From Paraspadella gotoi (lineage: Eukaryota; Chaetognatha), in assembly GCA_051294375.1 (NCBI GenBank), contig CM119269.1, positions 14,271,918-14,335,917 of the forward strand: DNA of 64,000 bases, in the 5' to 3' direction. Position 1 is the first letter of the stretch. Each line of letters starts with the position of its first letter. Shown one piece after another: positions 1 through 11,569 of this stretch. The notes under the pieces are model-generated. The model was not told the DNA's origin and searched no databases. It worked only from the letters and a program-made list of their open reading frames with translations. A program made the position numbers and the translations under genes.

Positions 1-373
1 CAGAGCTCGTCGTCCCTGAGGCAAAGACGAGACCTTATCTCGGGTTCATTTTCGATTCTTTCTTTCATATTTTCTCTCGATGCGATACAATTTCATTTCC
101 CGACTTCCGTACTTACCTTTTTTCGGCATTTCCGATCTTTTTTTCATCTAACGCCTTAGAATTCTCAATTGTAATTTTTACAACAAAGTCCCAATACCCA
201 TTACTCCATTACTCCATTACTTTTACAATTTACAATCTCTTATCTACTTTTAACAATTTCGCTTCCACAATTTACAATCTCGCTTCTATCTTTTACTATC
301 ATGATTTTTCGAACTTCTGGTTTGCCTATCGGAATTTTTAATTCGTCTTGTTTTATTACTTACTCTCTCTCTC
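1..373. other. AT-rich non-coding sequence, no gene seen
   Basis: Low-GC sequence with short direct repeats (a CCATTACT-like 9-mer near 200-220 and two copies of ACAATTTACAATCTC near 225-280). The open frame starting at 301 runs into (CT)n and a gap and encodes only Leu-Ser repeats beyond it, so I do not call it coding. Confidence 0.5.
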
Positions 374-465
374 NNNNNNNNNNNNNNNNNNNNNNNNNNN
401 NNNNNNNNNNNNNNNNNNNNNNNNNNNNNNNNNNNNNNNNNNNNNNNNNNNNNNNNNNNNNNNNN
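374..465. other. Assembly gap (92 N) inside a CT-rich tract
   Basis: The run of N is preceded by (CT)n and followed by more CT-rich sequence, so the missing sequence is probably microsatellite. Confidence 0.95.
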
Positions 466-1488
466 AAGGAAGAAGAGATTCTACTCTCTCTCATCTCCTC
501 TCATCTCTCTCTCTCAATAGCTCTGCTCCTCTCTCTCTCTCCATGGCTCTCTCTCATCCTCTCAACACTCTCTCTCTCCATCTGTGTGTTCCTCTCAAAA
601 CCCTAATTTCATAAATTAACGCGACAACAAATAATCGCCGATCACAAATTATTTTCCGTTTTTATTTTCTAAAAAAAATCTCTTACGTTTCTCATCTTGA
701 GTAAAACCAGAGAAGCTTAACGATTTCGCGAGTACTTAGCTTTCGCGTCATTTTGTCTAACGATTTGTATAACGTTTTGTATAACGATTCTCTTTTGTTT
801 ATAATTAAAAACCCTCGGCTTCTTTGGATTAAAAATCACTTTCGCCTCTGGAACGATTTTCGATCGAATAATTTACATCAGAAGTTGTTAAACTTTCACG
901 TGTTTTAATCATAATCATGAAAGTTTAAAAAGATATAAAATTTATCCGAAAGTATATGAAACTATTTTAAAACATTTCATGTTTTAATCAATTAATTACT
1001 AAATAATGATTAATAATAATGATTTAATTTAATAATTAGTAATTATTAATTAGTAAACAGTAAACAAAGCCCCATCGACCGCCTCAAAAAAAGCGTCTTC
1101 CGAAGATGCATCGATGCATCTCGAAACCTGTCGATTTCGTTTCTGGGATTTTAAACCGAGAAGCATCTTGCGTCTTAACGTCTCCAGATAATTTTTAAAA
1201 AAATAAATAAATAAATAAATAAATAAACTAAATAAAGTCGAATACTAGAAATATTTTTATAAAACAAAACGATTTTTTTTTCCCTTCGCGATCGGATGAC
1301 GTCACCCGAAAAAAAAAAGGATTATCGGTGAAAAATAATATTTCTTGCGCCTGAGACGACAAAGGCGGCTGGTTTCCATTTTCATAAAAGGAAATGAATA
1401 GAAGGCGAACTCTTTAACGCGTAGAAAAAGCAGTCTAATTGAATACGAAAATAATAATAATAAGAAAAAGGGTTTTTTCTTTCATCCC
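466..1488. other. AT-rich non-coding sequence with (AAAT)n
   Basis: CT-rich up to about 600, then AT-rich sequence with many short TAATTA-type palindromes near 980-1,060 and an (AAAT)n microsatellite at about 1,198-1,230. No open frame of interest and no recognisable element. Confidence 0.5.
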
Positions 1489-2193
1489 NNNNNNNNNNNN
1501 NNNNNNNNNNNNNNNNNNNNNNNNNNNNNNNNNNNNNNNNNNNNNNNNNNNNNNNNNNNNNNNNNNNNNNNNNNNNNNNNNNNNNNNNNNNNNNNNNNNN
1601 NNNNNNNNNNNNNNNNNNNNNNNNNNNNNNNNNNNNNNNNNNNNNNNNNNNNNNNNNNNNNNNNNNNNNNNNNNNNNNNNNNNNNNNNNNNNNNNNNNNN
1701 NNNNNNNNNNNNNNNNNNNNNNNNNNNNNNNNNNNNNNNNNNNNNNNNNNNNNNNNNNNNNNNNNNNNNNNNNNNNNNNNNNNNNNNNNNNNNNNNNNNN
1801 NNNNNNNNNNNNNNNNNNNNNNNNNNNNNNNNNNNNNNNNNNNNNNNNNNNNNNNNNNNNNNNNNNNNNNNNNNNNNNNNNNNNNNNNNNNNNNNNNNNN
1901 NNNNNNNNNNNNNNNNNNNNNNNNNNNNNNNNNNNNNNNNNNNNNNNNNNNNNNNNNNNNNNNNNNNNNNNNNNNNNNNNNNNNNNNNNNNNNNNNNNNN
2001 NNNNNNNNNNNNNNNNNNNNNNNNNNNNNNNNNNNNNNNNNNNNNNNNNNNNNNNNNNNNNNNNNNNNNNNNNNNNNNNNNNNNNNNNNNNNNNNNNNNN
2101 NNNNNNNNNNNNNNNNNNNNNNNNNNNNNNNNNNNNNNNNNNNNNNNNNNNNNNNNNNNNNNNNNNNNNNNNNNNNNNNNNNNNNNNNNNNNN
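1489..2193. other. Assembly gap (705 N)
   Basis: Run of N. The open frame spanning it is an artefact of translating N. Confidence 0.95.
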
Positions 2194-2294
2194 TTTTAAC
2201 GACTAAGGTGATGGCTTGTTGGGGATGTCGGTCGATGAAATAGGAAAGGCCTCATTTTATTTTGCTCTTTTTTGCTTTTTTTTTGCCTTTTAAC

Positions 2295-2599
2295 NNNNNN
2301 NNNNNNNNNNNNNNNNNNNNNNNNNNNNNNNNNNNNNNNNNNNNNNNNNNNNNNNNNNNNNNNNNNNNNNNNNNNNNNNNNNNNNNNNNNNNNNNNNNNN
2401 NNNNNNNNNNNNNNNNNNNNNNNNNNNNNNNNNNNNNNNNNNNNNNNNNNNNNNNNNNNNNNNNNNNNNNNNNNNNNNNNNNNNNNNNNNNNNNNNNNNN
2501 NNNNNNNNNNNNNNNNNNNNNNNNNNNNNNNNNNNNNNNNNNNNNNNNNNNNNNNNNNNNNNNNNNNNNNNNNNNNNNNNNNNNNNNNNNNNNNNNNNN
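2295..2599. other. Assembly gap (305 N) with duplicated flanks
   Basis: The sequence starting GATGAAATAGGAAAGGCC at about 2,234 reappears immediately after the gap at 2,600. The gap is therefore flanked by a direct repeat of about 40 bp, either an unresolved overlap or a tandem duplication. Confidence 0.9.
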
Positions 2600-2859
2600 G
2601 ATGAAATAGGAAAGGCCTCGTTTTATTTTGCTCTTTTTTTCGTCGAAACGACGGAGAAAGATAATCTATTATTCCTCTTCTCCAACTCTGGAATTAAAGA
2701 TAACGGATTTTTAAAGAATACGTATTTATTTTTCTTTTTTTTTTTTGTTTTTTTTTTATATATTCTATATCGTCGAGTTGTTTTTTATGTCTATTTTTTT
2801 TCATAATATTTTTCTTTCCATCTCTTCCCATCATCTCTTCCCCACATTTTCGTCAATAA

Positions 2860-3180
2860 TCCAGTGTCGATACCGAAGCGCCTCTACCGGACTCTTGCGC
2901 CCCGCCCCTCTCCTCTCTCCCCGCCCCCCTTCGCCTTCGCCCCGTCAGTCAATACTCGTCCCCTCGTCCGTGCGTTGAAACTCGAAGACTCGAATTCTAC
3001 CTTTTTGACCCCGTTGTTCCTTTGTTTCCCAGAAATTCCTTTGTTCGCCAAGTTTCCTCGATCCTTTTGTTATAATTTCGGAAGAGGCGCGACTCTCGGC
3101 GAAGATCTACAATTAGCGTCGCCGCCATTAATTAACGCGATCGCTCATCATCGTTTCTGTTTTACGCTTTGGAAATAGGG
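2860..3180 (+). promoter_or_regulatory. GC-box-rich CpG patch, candidate promoter
   Basis: A locally GC-rich island in AT-rich surroundings. It contains two GC boxes (CCCCGCCCC near 2,901 and CCCCGCCCCCC near 2,920), an arthropod-like initiator TCAGTC near 2,946, and a GCCGCCAT (YY1-type) motif near 3,120, and is followed by (GTC)n from about 3,190. A 104-codon open frame (2,864-3,178) overlaps it but has no recognisable domain and probably reflects base composition. The promoter call is an inference from motif clustering. Confidence 0.25.
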
Positions 3181-3189
3181 GCGGTCTTC

Positions 3190-3222
3190 GTCGTCGTCGT
3201 CGTCGTCGTCGTCGCCTTGTCG
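3190..3222. repeat. (GTC)n microsatellite
   Basis: About ten near-perfect GTC units, ending in GTCGCC. Confidence 0.9.
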
Positions 3223-3320
3223 TAACTCAAAAGTCGTCGTCATCTTCTTCTTGGATCATTAATATTTTTCATCATTTTTCGACAATTTTGAATGCGGTTT
3301 TTAATGATTGGACTCTACTC

Positions 3321-3322
<2 letters not shown>

Positions 3323-3386
<64 letters not shown>
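3323..3386. repeat. (CT)32 microsatellite
   Basis: Perfect CT dinucleotide run. With the (GA)n tract at 3,532-3,657 it forms an inverted repeat. The Leu-Ser open frames here are translations of the repeat. Confidence 0.98.
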
Positions 3387-3390
<4 letters not shown>

Positions 3391-3528
3391 CTTTTCCCCT
3401 TTCTCCCTCCCTCCCACCTTTTTGTTATGTCAATAAAATTCTCACATGCGTCGGAATTTTCCGCTCGAAATAAGGAAGGGAATTTTGTGTTTTCCTCTTT
3501 TTTTCGTAAATTGTCCTGTTTTGAAAAA

Positions 3529-4145
<617 letters not shown>

Positions 4146-4358
4146 NNNNNNNNNNNNNNNNNNNNNNNNNNNNNNNNNNNNNNNNNNNNNNNNNNNNNNN
4201 NNNNNNNNNNNNNNNNNNNNNNNNNNNNNNNNNNNNNNNNNNNNNNNNNNNNNNNNNNNNNNNNNNNNNNNNNNNNNNNNNNNNNNNNNNNNNNNNNNNN
4301 NNNNNNNNNNNNNNNNNNNNNNNNNNNNNNNNNNNNNNNNNNNNNNNNNNNNNNNNNN
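4146..4358. other. Assembly gap (213 N)
   Basis: Run of N in AT-rich sequence. Confidence 0.95.
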
Positions 4359-4474
4359 AGTTTATGTAGGGAAAGAAAGAAAGGAAGATGGAATTAGTAT
4401 CGGAATTAATAGGGTGATACGTATCTGAGGGGACACTAGATATCAATCATTAATTTTCTTTATTTTTATAGTTT

Positions 4475-5353
4475 NNNNNNNNNNNNNNNNNNNNNNNNNN
4501 NNNNNNNNNNNNNNNNNNNNNNNNNNNNNNNNNNNNNNNNNNNNNNNNNNNNNNNNNNNNNNNNNNNNNNNNNNNNNNNNNNNNNNNNNNNNNNNNNNNN
4601 NNNNNNNNNNNNNNNNNNNNNNNNNNNNNNNNNNNNNNNNNNNNNNNNNNNNNNNNNNNNNNNNNNNNNNNNNNNNNNNNNNNNNNNNNNNNNNNNNNNN
4701 NNNNNNNNNNNNNNNNNNNNNNNNNNNNNNNNNNNNNNNNNNNNNNNNNNNNNNNNNNNNNNNNNNNNNNNNNNNNNNNNNNNNNNNNNNNNNNNNNNNN
4801 NNNNNNNNNNNNNNNNNNNNNNNNNNNNNNNNNNNNNNNNNNNNNNNNNNNNNNNNNNNNNNNNNNNNNNNNNNNNNNNNNNNNNNNNNNNNNNNNNNNN
4901 NNNNNNNNNNNNNNNNNNNNNNNNNNNNNNNNNNNNNNNNNNNNNNNNNNNNNNNNNNNNNNNNNNNNNNNNNNNNNNNNNNNNNNNNNNNNNNNNNNNN
5001 NNNNNNNNNNNNNNNNNNNNNNNNNNNNNNNNNNNNNNNNNNNNNNNNNNNNNNNNNNNNNNNNNNNNNNNNNNNNNNNNNNNNNNNNNNNNNNNNNNNN
5101 NNNNNNNNNNNNNNNNNNNNNNNNNNNNNNNNNNNNNNNNNNNNNNNNNNNNNNNNNNNNNNNNNNNNNNNNNNNNNNNNNNNNNNNNNNNNNNNNNNNN
5201 NNNNNNNNNNNNNNNNNNNNNNNNNNNNNNNNNNNNNNNNNNNNNNNNNNNNNNNNNNNNNNNNNNNNNNNNNNNNNNNNNNNNNNNNNNNNNNNNNNNN
5301 NNNNNNNNNNNNNNNNNNNNNNNNNNNNNNNNNNNNNNNNNNNNNNNNNNNNN
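4475..5353. other. Assembly gap (879 N)
   Basis: Run of N whose right edge opens inside a copy of the dispersed repeat R1. The 317-codon reverse frame here is entirely N. Confidence 0.95.
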
Positions 5354-5503
5354 GTCGGTTTTTTTTTGTCTTAACAAATTGAGCAGCACTATTAGCAAAT
5401 TATACGCATTTTTTAACATAAGTGGTGACAGACAGACCGACCGAAAAGTTACTTATAGAGTTTGCCTCCGCGAGTACTCGCGGCGCAACTAAAAAAAAAA
5501 AAA
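5354..5503 (+). mobile_element. R1 dispersed repeat, 3' part, cut by a gap
   Basis: 3' portion of the R1 family. It has the TTGTCTTAACAAAT motif, GACAGACAGACCGACCG, a CGAGTACTCGCGG palindrome-like box, GCGCAACT, and a terminal run of about 13 A. It is the same sequence as the 3' part of the R1 copy at 6,866-7,213, so one of the two may be an assembly duplicate. Confidence 0.75.
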
Positions 5504-5646
5504 CGTGGCGAAATTCTTTCTCTCGAAAATCAAAATTCCATCTAAATAAGAAAAAATCTTGTCGATTTTGTTTGGGAGCAGAACGATTTTTCGAGATCTT
5601 ATCTCCGCCCCTCGATCTCTACCTTAATTGTCTCCCGCTGTCATCT

Positions 5647-5651
<5 letters not shown>

Positions 5652-5733
<82 letters not shown>
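5652..5733. repeat. (CT)n microsatellite, interrupted
   Basis: CT run with a TTC interruption near 5,690. The equivalent run in the duplicate lies at about 7,350-7,446 and differs in length and interruptions. Confidence 0.95.
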
Positions 5734-5738
<5 letters not shown>

Positions 5739-6226
5739 ATTTCAAACAGTAGCATATGCGGGGTAACGGATTGAATGGCATACGACACAATTCAATGGAA
5801 TCCGTCAGAGTCGTCATTGCCGACGATCGATTATCCGATTTCGTCTGTTTACTTTTTTTTTTCAAATCGTCGTCATCTTCATCGTCATCGCCATCGTTTT
5901 TTTATATCTTCCATGACCAACGAGTGAAATAATACGTCTCTTAGGATCACCGTTGTTGTTAGTCAATTAATTTTTCCGCCAATGGCGTCGTTGAAGCTTT
6001 CCGTCTGCTTTTTGGATTTTTTTGGGTTTTTTTTTTCCTGGAATGTGAAGAGATCATTCGTTATCTCAAACCCGCATGTAAATGTGACTTTTATATTGTC
6101 TCATCGTTATCAAGGTTTGGAAGCGAATTTATTTTTAAAGTAAGGTAAAACAAAGCGAACTGTAAAATATGTACCAACATTGATTAATGATTTAATTGAT
6201 AATTATATTTCTATCCTCGTTTTATT

Positions 6227-6236
6227 NNNNNNNNNN
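6227..6236. other. Assembly gap (10 N)
   Basis: Short nominal-length gap at the right edge of the first duplicate copy. Confidence 0.95.
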
Positions 6237-6865
6237 AATACATATTCTTGACATTTATTTTCTTTAGCTATATTTTTCCAGTGAATTTTAAATTTTTCCG
6301 CCACAAGGACCACGGTAAAATTCAATAGGGGGGACGGACGCTTAATTGACTTAATGATGATCCCGTTTGTTCCTGTTTACGCTCAATGTTTTTCGTCCCA
6401 TAAAATAACAGTTATGGATGTCATAAAATAACAGTTACGGTCCCTCGTCAAAGGAGGGGAGGGTCTTTTACCTCGTGAGATCTAACGGTGAAAGGCAGAG
6501 AGGAAGTTTATAGAAAGAAAAAGGGAAAAATTAACCTGTTTCGATCCATCGAGAGAAGCTTTAGTATACGTGCTTAGGTTATTTTGTTACGTTCGATTAC
6601 ATGTTATTATCAATAAAAATAGGGTTAATCAATTCTCGACTTTTTTTTTCTCTTTCAGGCTAATTGATGTACGTCACCTAATAGTGTTAAAACTCGTTAG
6701 CCTCAAAAAAGTAATAAAGAACCTATTTTCACAACACGCCGAAAAAAAAGCTATCGTTTTCGGCTTTTTTGTACATCTTCCCCGGCGAAAAAAAAAAAAT
6801 TTAAAAATCGAAATTAATTGGATCCATCCATCCATCTCCATCCTTTCGAGATTCTTAAAATAGAA
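6237..6865. other. Non-coding sequence, nothing recognised
   Basis: AT-rich sequence containing a local repeat of CATAAAATAACAGTTA (near 6,400 and 6,422). A 97-codon open frame at 6,570-6,863 has Lys/Phe-rich low-complexity content and no recognisable domain. Confidence 0.45.
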
Positions 6866-7213
6866 CAAGAACGGTAATTCCGATGTGTTGCGTCGCAGTG
6901 ACTTTATTTTCACGTGTATTTCCTTTTTATCATATGATATAACATAACATGACATAAAATGACTAAAACAAAATTTTTAGCCCGTATATTTACGACATGC
7001 ACCGCATCAAAATTTCGTTTTTTATTCCTTATAGATTGTCGNNNNNNNNNNNNNNNNNNNNNNNNNCGGGATTTCTTTTGTCTTAACAAATGAGCAGCCA
7101 ACTATAGGCAAATTATACGCATTTTTAACATAAGTGGGACAGACAGACCGACCAGAAAAGTGACTTATAGAGTTGTGCCCGCCGAGTACTCGCGGAGAAA
7201 CTAAAAAAAAAAA
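6866..7213 (+). mobile_element. R1 dispersed repeat, full-length copy interrupted by a 25-N gap
   Basis: Starts CAAGAACGGTAATTC, then GTGTTGCGTCGCAGTGACTT. It continues through ATGACATAAAATGAC-type sequence, a 25-N gap at 7,042-7,066, the TTGTCTTAACAAATGAG box and ACAGACAGACCGACC, and ends in AACT plus about 11 A. The poly(A)-like 3' end suggests a SINE-like retroposon. The imperfect inverted GTTGCGCCGCA boxes near both ends would alternatively suit a MITE. Confidence 0.7.
7042..7066. other. Assembly gap of exactly 25 N
   Basis: One of four gaps of exactly 25 N in the window, all with duplicated flanking sequence. This length is typical of gaps left open by long-read gap-filling software when extensions from both sides overrun each other. 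Confidence 0.9.
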
Positions 7214-7385
7214 CGTGGGAAATTCTTTTCTCTCGAAAATAAATTCCATCTAAAAAGAAAAATCTTGTCGATTTTGTTTGGGAGGCAGAACGATTTTCGA
7301 GATCTTATCTCCGCCTCGATCTCGACCTAAATTGTCTCCCGCTGTCATCTCTCTCTCTCTCTCTCTCCTCGTCTCTCTCTCTCTC

Positions 7386-7449
<64 letters not shown>

Positions 7450-7916
7450 AAACAGTAGCATATGCGGTAAACGGCATTGAATGGCATATCGACCAACAAT
7501 ATGAATCCCGTCAGAGTCGTCATTGCCGACGATCGATTATCCGAATTTCGTCTGTTTACTTTTTTTTTCTTAATCGTCGTCATACTCATGCGTCATCGCC
7601 ATCGTTTTTTATATCTTCCATGACCAACGAGTGAAATAATACGTCTCTTAGGATCACCGTTGTTGTTAGTCAATTAATTTTTGAAGCTTTCCGTCTGCTT
7701 TTTGGATTTTTTTGGGTTGGTTTTTTTTCCTGGAATGTGAAGAGATCATTGTTTATCTCAAACCCGCATGTAAATGTGACTTTATTATATTGTCTATCGT
7801 ATCAAGGTTTGGAAGCGAATTTATTTTTAAGTAAGGTAAAACAAAGCGAACTGTAAAATATGTACACGAACATTGATTAATGATTTAATTGATAATTATA
7901 TTTCTATCTCGTTTTA
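7067..7916 (+). repeat. Second copy of the ~0.86-kb duplicated stretch
   Basis: Matches 5,354-6,226 in the same orientation. It differs mainly by homopolymer indels, CT-tract length and one ~20-bp deletion, as expected of alternative reads or alleles of one locus rather than old paralogues. Confidence 0.85.
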
Positions 7917-9905
7917 TTTGTATTTGATTAATAAAAAAAACCTTCAAAAAATTTTTGGTGACGTGAAAAAAAAAGTTCTAATCGCGCGAATCTTAATTAT
8001 TTCATTCGTCTCTACCGTTTCACATTTTTTTTTGTGACAACAACTATCGAATTTTTTTTTCGGTCCCCTATTTTTCGACAAGGGTATGATTCGTAACTTA
8101 AAGGTCCCACTTTATTATCTCTCGTCTCTCTCTCTCTCTCATCCTCTCTCTTCTCTCCTCTCTCTCCTCTCCTCTCTTCTCCTCCTCCTCTCTCTCGTCT
8201 TCTCTCGTCTCTATCTATCTCTCTTTCCTCTCGTCTTATCCTACGTCTCTGCCGTCGTCTTCTTCCTCCGTCTCTCCTGCGCGTTCTCTCCCGTCTCCGT
8301 CTCCTTTCTCCTTCTCTCTCTCTTTCTCTTTTTCTCTAAGTCTCATCTCTCTATTTTTCTCTCTCTTCTCCTGTCTCTTTTCTTTAACTTATATTTGAAT
8401 CTGAAACATTTTAGCGTAATTAAAAATTAATAATCTTTCCAGATATTTTCGCTTGATAACCCTCGAGATTTGAGGCGCCAATTAAGTATTTTTAGTATTT
8501 TAAGTAGTTCGTTCGACGACTCAGAATTTTATCAACTGTTGAAGGTATTTCCTAAATATACATTAATTATTTTTTTGTGTCTTTTATATTTTTTTTTAAA
8601 ACCGATTGGATACTCAAAGTATAACCATTATTTTAAGTTTTGCTAGGTTAAAATAACACAACAATTTATATATTTGTTTAAATAATATAATTATAAAAAT
8701 GGATTTGAAAGTTTTTTCTATTTAAATAGAACACGCACATATTTTTTAACAATTTACATTAATAAAAGAAGAAACCGACCTAAAAATAGAATAAGTCACT
8801 CGTCGAGAGCCAATATTAGTTTATTTTTTTAATTTCATACTTATTTTTTATTAATTGGCCGATCTGGAGGATGATCATCAGATTGTTCACAACAGTTGCA
8901 AAAAACCGTTTTTAGAAAATTCCTACTAATGGTGTTCGCCGAGATATAGTCCATAAACGTCAGCCTTGAAAAGGCCAAAATTTGTGCGAATAAAATTTTT
9001 CGAGTTTCTTCTTTAGATTTCTGAGCGCTAAGTACAAAAACTATTTAAAAGAAAAAAAGAGAAAACGTTTTTCGCTGGATCTTCTTCGTTCAGCATACAT
9101 CCTTCAATGTGCTAAGACGAACGATTAGGTTAAACCTGAAAGTGATATGTCTCCTAGAGGAACGGAAAATTCTTTCTTTAAGTTTTATTTTTAAAATTTA
9201 AGGTATTGTCCAATAGGATAATTTGAAGGATACTGTTACTCCCGCTTTGCCGAAATTTTTATTTTATTTAAACAAAGATTTGTACTGCTACGTTCAAAAA
9301 ATCACTTAGTTTTCTCAGGTAAAAAAAGTTTATTTTCTTGAATAATTTGGAAAGAAAAGAGGTAGGAGAAGTTGGGTGAGGTATTAAATTAACAGCTAAT
9401 CTGGGACACCTCTCTGAAATAGTTTTTATTTTAATTATTTATCCATAAATCTTTACACCTCAGCTTTTATTTTAAAAAATCGGCGTTAAAGTCAATAAGC
9501 AGTTTTTTTTGCACATTCAACAATTTCAATGAATGGGTTGTGAAATTTTTTTTTTGCTTCTTTCGTAATTTGAAAAAAGGAAGACTAAATTAACATTTTG
9601 ATTATCATTAAAATTTGCTCTAAACTCATATAAAATTATTTGCTTGTATCTTTTAGTTTAAAGTAAAAAGCAAGGCAAAAATTTGATGACAGTAGCTGGT
9701 GAAATGTTTTTTTAAAAAATATTGAAAATCGATAAAAATACACATAATTTTCAAAGATTGGATATAAAGATCTGGACATCTATACCTATCTTGTGCCGTG
9801 AAAAAAATTGTCATTTTCCATTATCTTCAACAACTGCAACAAAAAGCCTTGAGCAGCTGTATCTGCTTTGTTTATTCCATAAATAAATTTAAAAATTACA
9901 TAGCC
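7917..9905. other. AT-rich non-coding sequence with a CT-rich patch
   Basis: Contains an irregular CT-rich patch at about 8,118-8,390. After that it is anonymous AT-rich DNA with no element termini, RNA gene or plausible coding frame that I can recognise. Confidence 0.5.
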
Positions 9906-10329
9906 TGGTGACCATATTTGACAAAAAAAGCAAGAATCATTTGTGTTTATTTTGTATTGATAATTTTTCTTTTAAATATAACAACCTGTTATACAAGGAA
10001 ATTATTAATTCTATTACTTTGATCATTTCCGTTTGAAATATTAAAAAATTAAGGAAAAAAAAAAAATTTTCGCGGAATAAGCCTTGGAAGAGGGTTCATG
10101 GACTGGACTTAAATGATCGAATTTTCTTTTTGTAGGTTTCCTTTAACTGTCACCCCCTTTTCACAAGACACTAAAGGTCATGATTATCATGTCAGTGATG
10201 TCCATAGTTATCTTGTACCCGCTTTCTGCAAGACCGCGTGCGACTCTCTGGATTTTCCCTCTGTTTTTAAGTCGATTCTGGCTTATGTCAAGCAGAAGAT
10301 CCCGACTTCATATAACTCCTTTTTTATAT

Positions 10330-10580
10330 GAACACTCACTTTTTTTTCGGGCTCCGTCCGGTCCCGCCGCCCTCCAATATCTGGTCGGGGCACATCGACA
10401 GAGGGACATTATATCAATTGTCAGCGCAGAACATTCGCGAATTAAGTGAAATAAATTATTGCAAAAAACAAAAGAAAAAATATTCGGAGATGGTGCGCGC
10501 TAGTGTCCTCCCCGTTAGCCTTTGGTTCCGGTAGCTGTTCACGTGTCCGTCGTGTCCGCGTTCCGTTCCGTCCCGCTCCC
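10330..10580. other. GC-rich patch without recognised gene
   Basis: A locally GC-rich patch with several CpG-containing CGTGTCCGTCGTGTCC-like direct repeats (about 10,540-10,560). Short open frames of 68-89 codons overlap it in different phases and none resembles a known domain. It could be a small CpG island or the remnant of an exon. Confidence 0.3.
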
Positions 10581-11260
10581 ACCTTAGCCAAAAAACAACG
10601 CAATTAACTCGTCAGTTTGGATTGGATGGATTTAAAAAATGAATTTTGTGTGTGCGATCGGTAAGGTGTCGTATTCTGAGCTGGATATTCTCATCAGACT
10701 TTCTCGATGGAAATCGCCTCGACGCTCGAGCAAACACATGACTAGTTCTTTAAGGGTTCGGAAATTTTAAAACAAGAAACCCAAAAAATATACCACCATT
10801 GTTTTCTTACATCAACAGTCAAATTTAACAGAAGCACAGCATTTACATAAAGATTTCCAAATAAACAAAAATTTAAAAGCATTTTATTCTCGATCAGTTT
10901 TAAATCGTATCTTGAAAAAGTAAGAAAAAAGTAATTTTTCGTCGTCACCCGCCAAGATTATTGAATCGATTTTTTTTTAGATTAGAGAGACAAGTGGCCA
11001 CTTGAGTTGGAGGCCTCCTTACCTCTTAGTCCTTACCTTGGGGATCTGGTTGATCTGGGAATAAGGTGAGTCGATGCCCGCGCGAGGTCAGGTTTTCCAG
11101 GTTTTACATCTACGCAAAGATCGGGAATCAAAAATGAGGAATACGACGAAATCGTTGTTAATCTAGAAACGATCGAAAAAAAGACAATCGGTAGGAATGG
11201 ATGCTAAAATGGTGTTGTTTTTGGTTTTTTTTGTCTTTGTCTTTTTCTTTTTTTTTATCT

Positions 11261-11375
11261 TTTCTCTTCTCTCTCTTCTCTTCTCTTTTCTTTCTTTTCT
11301 TTTCTTTTCTTTTCTTTTCTTTTCTTTTTTTCTTTTTTCTTTTCCTTTTCTTTTCTTTCTTTCTTTTCTCTTCTT
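11261..11375. repeat. (TTTTC)n / TC-rich microsatellite
   Basis: Imperfect TTTTC/TTTC array, repeated identically at 12,721-12,835. The Lys-Glu-Arg or Phe-Leu-Ser open frames over it are repeat translations. Confidence 0.95.
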
Positions 11376-11424
11376 CAAATTTTTTACTTAACTTACTTCT
11401 GACTTTTTTTCTACATTTGTCTTT

Positions 11425-11513
11425 TATTTATTTATTTATTATTTATTTATTTATTTTTTATTTATTTATTTATTTATTTAATTTATTTCTTTATTTATAC
11501 ATTCATTTTGTAT

Positions 11514-11544
<31 letters not shown>
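11425..11544. repeat. (TTTA)n microsatellite
   Basis: Long ATTT/TTTA array that runs into a 25-N gap. The second copy is at about 12,885-13,058. Confidence 0.95.
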
Positions 11545-11569
11545 NNNNNNNNNNNNNNNNNNNNNNNNN
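11545..11569. other. Assembly gap of exactly 25 N
   Basis: Separates the two copies of the ~1.5-kb duplicated stretch and falls within (TTTA)n. Confidence 0.9.

Larger units (their letters stand above)
5354..6226 (+). repeat. First copy of a ~0.86-kb duplicated stretch
   Basis: Matches 7,067-7,916 nearly throughout, with small indels. One visible difference is about 20 bp after CAATTAATTTTT (5,963-5,995) that is missing from the second copy. The copies abut the 10-N gap at 6,227 and the 25-N gap at 7,042. The content is R1, (CT)n and anonymous AT-rich DNA. Confidence 0.85.
9920..11544 (+). repeat. First copy of a ~1.5-kb duplicated stretch
   Basis: Its ends match the sequence after the 25-N gap: 9,920-10,225 matches 11,570-11,835, and 10,826-11,544 matches 12,285-12,960. 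The middle (10,226-10,825) has no counterpart in the second copy, which carries a different ~450 bp. The last ~360 bp of the shared part (11,163-11,520 against 12,623-12,930) look identical. Confidence 0.8.

Noticed and set aside
1439-2206. 255-codon forward frame and other frames over gaps
   Set aside because: Almost entirely N.
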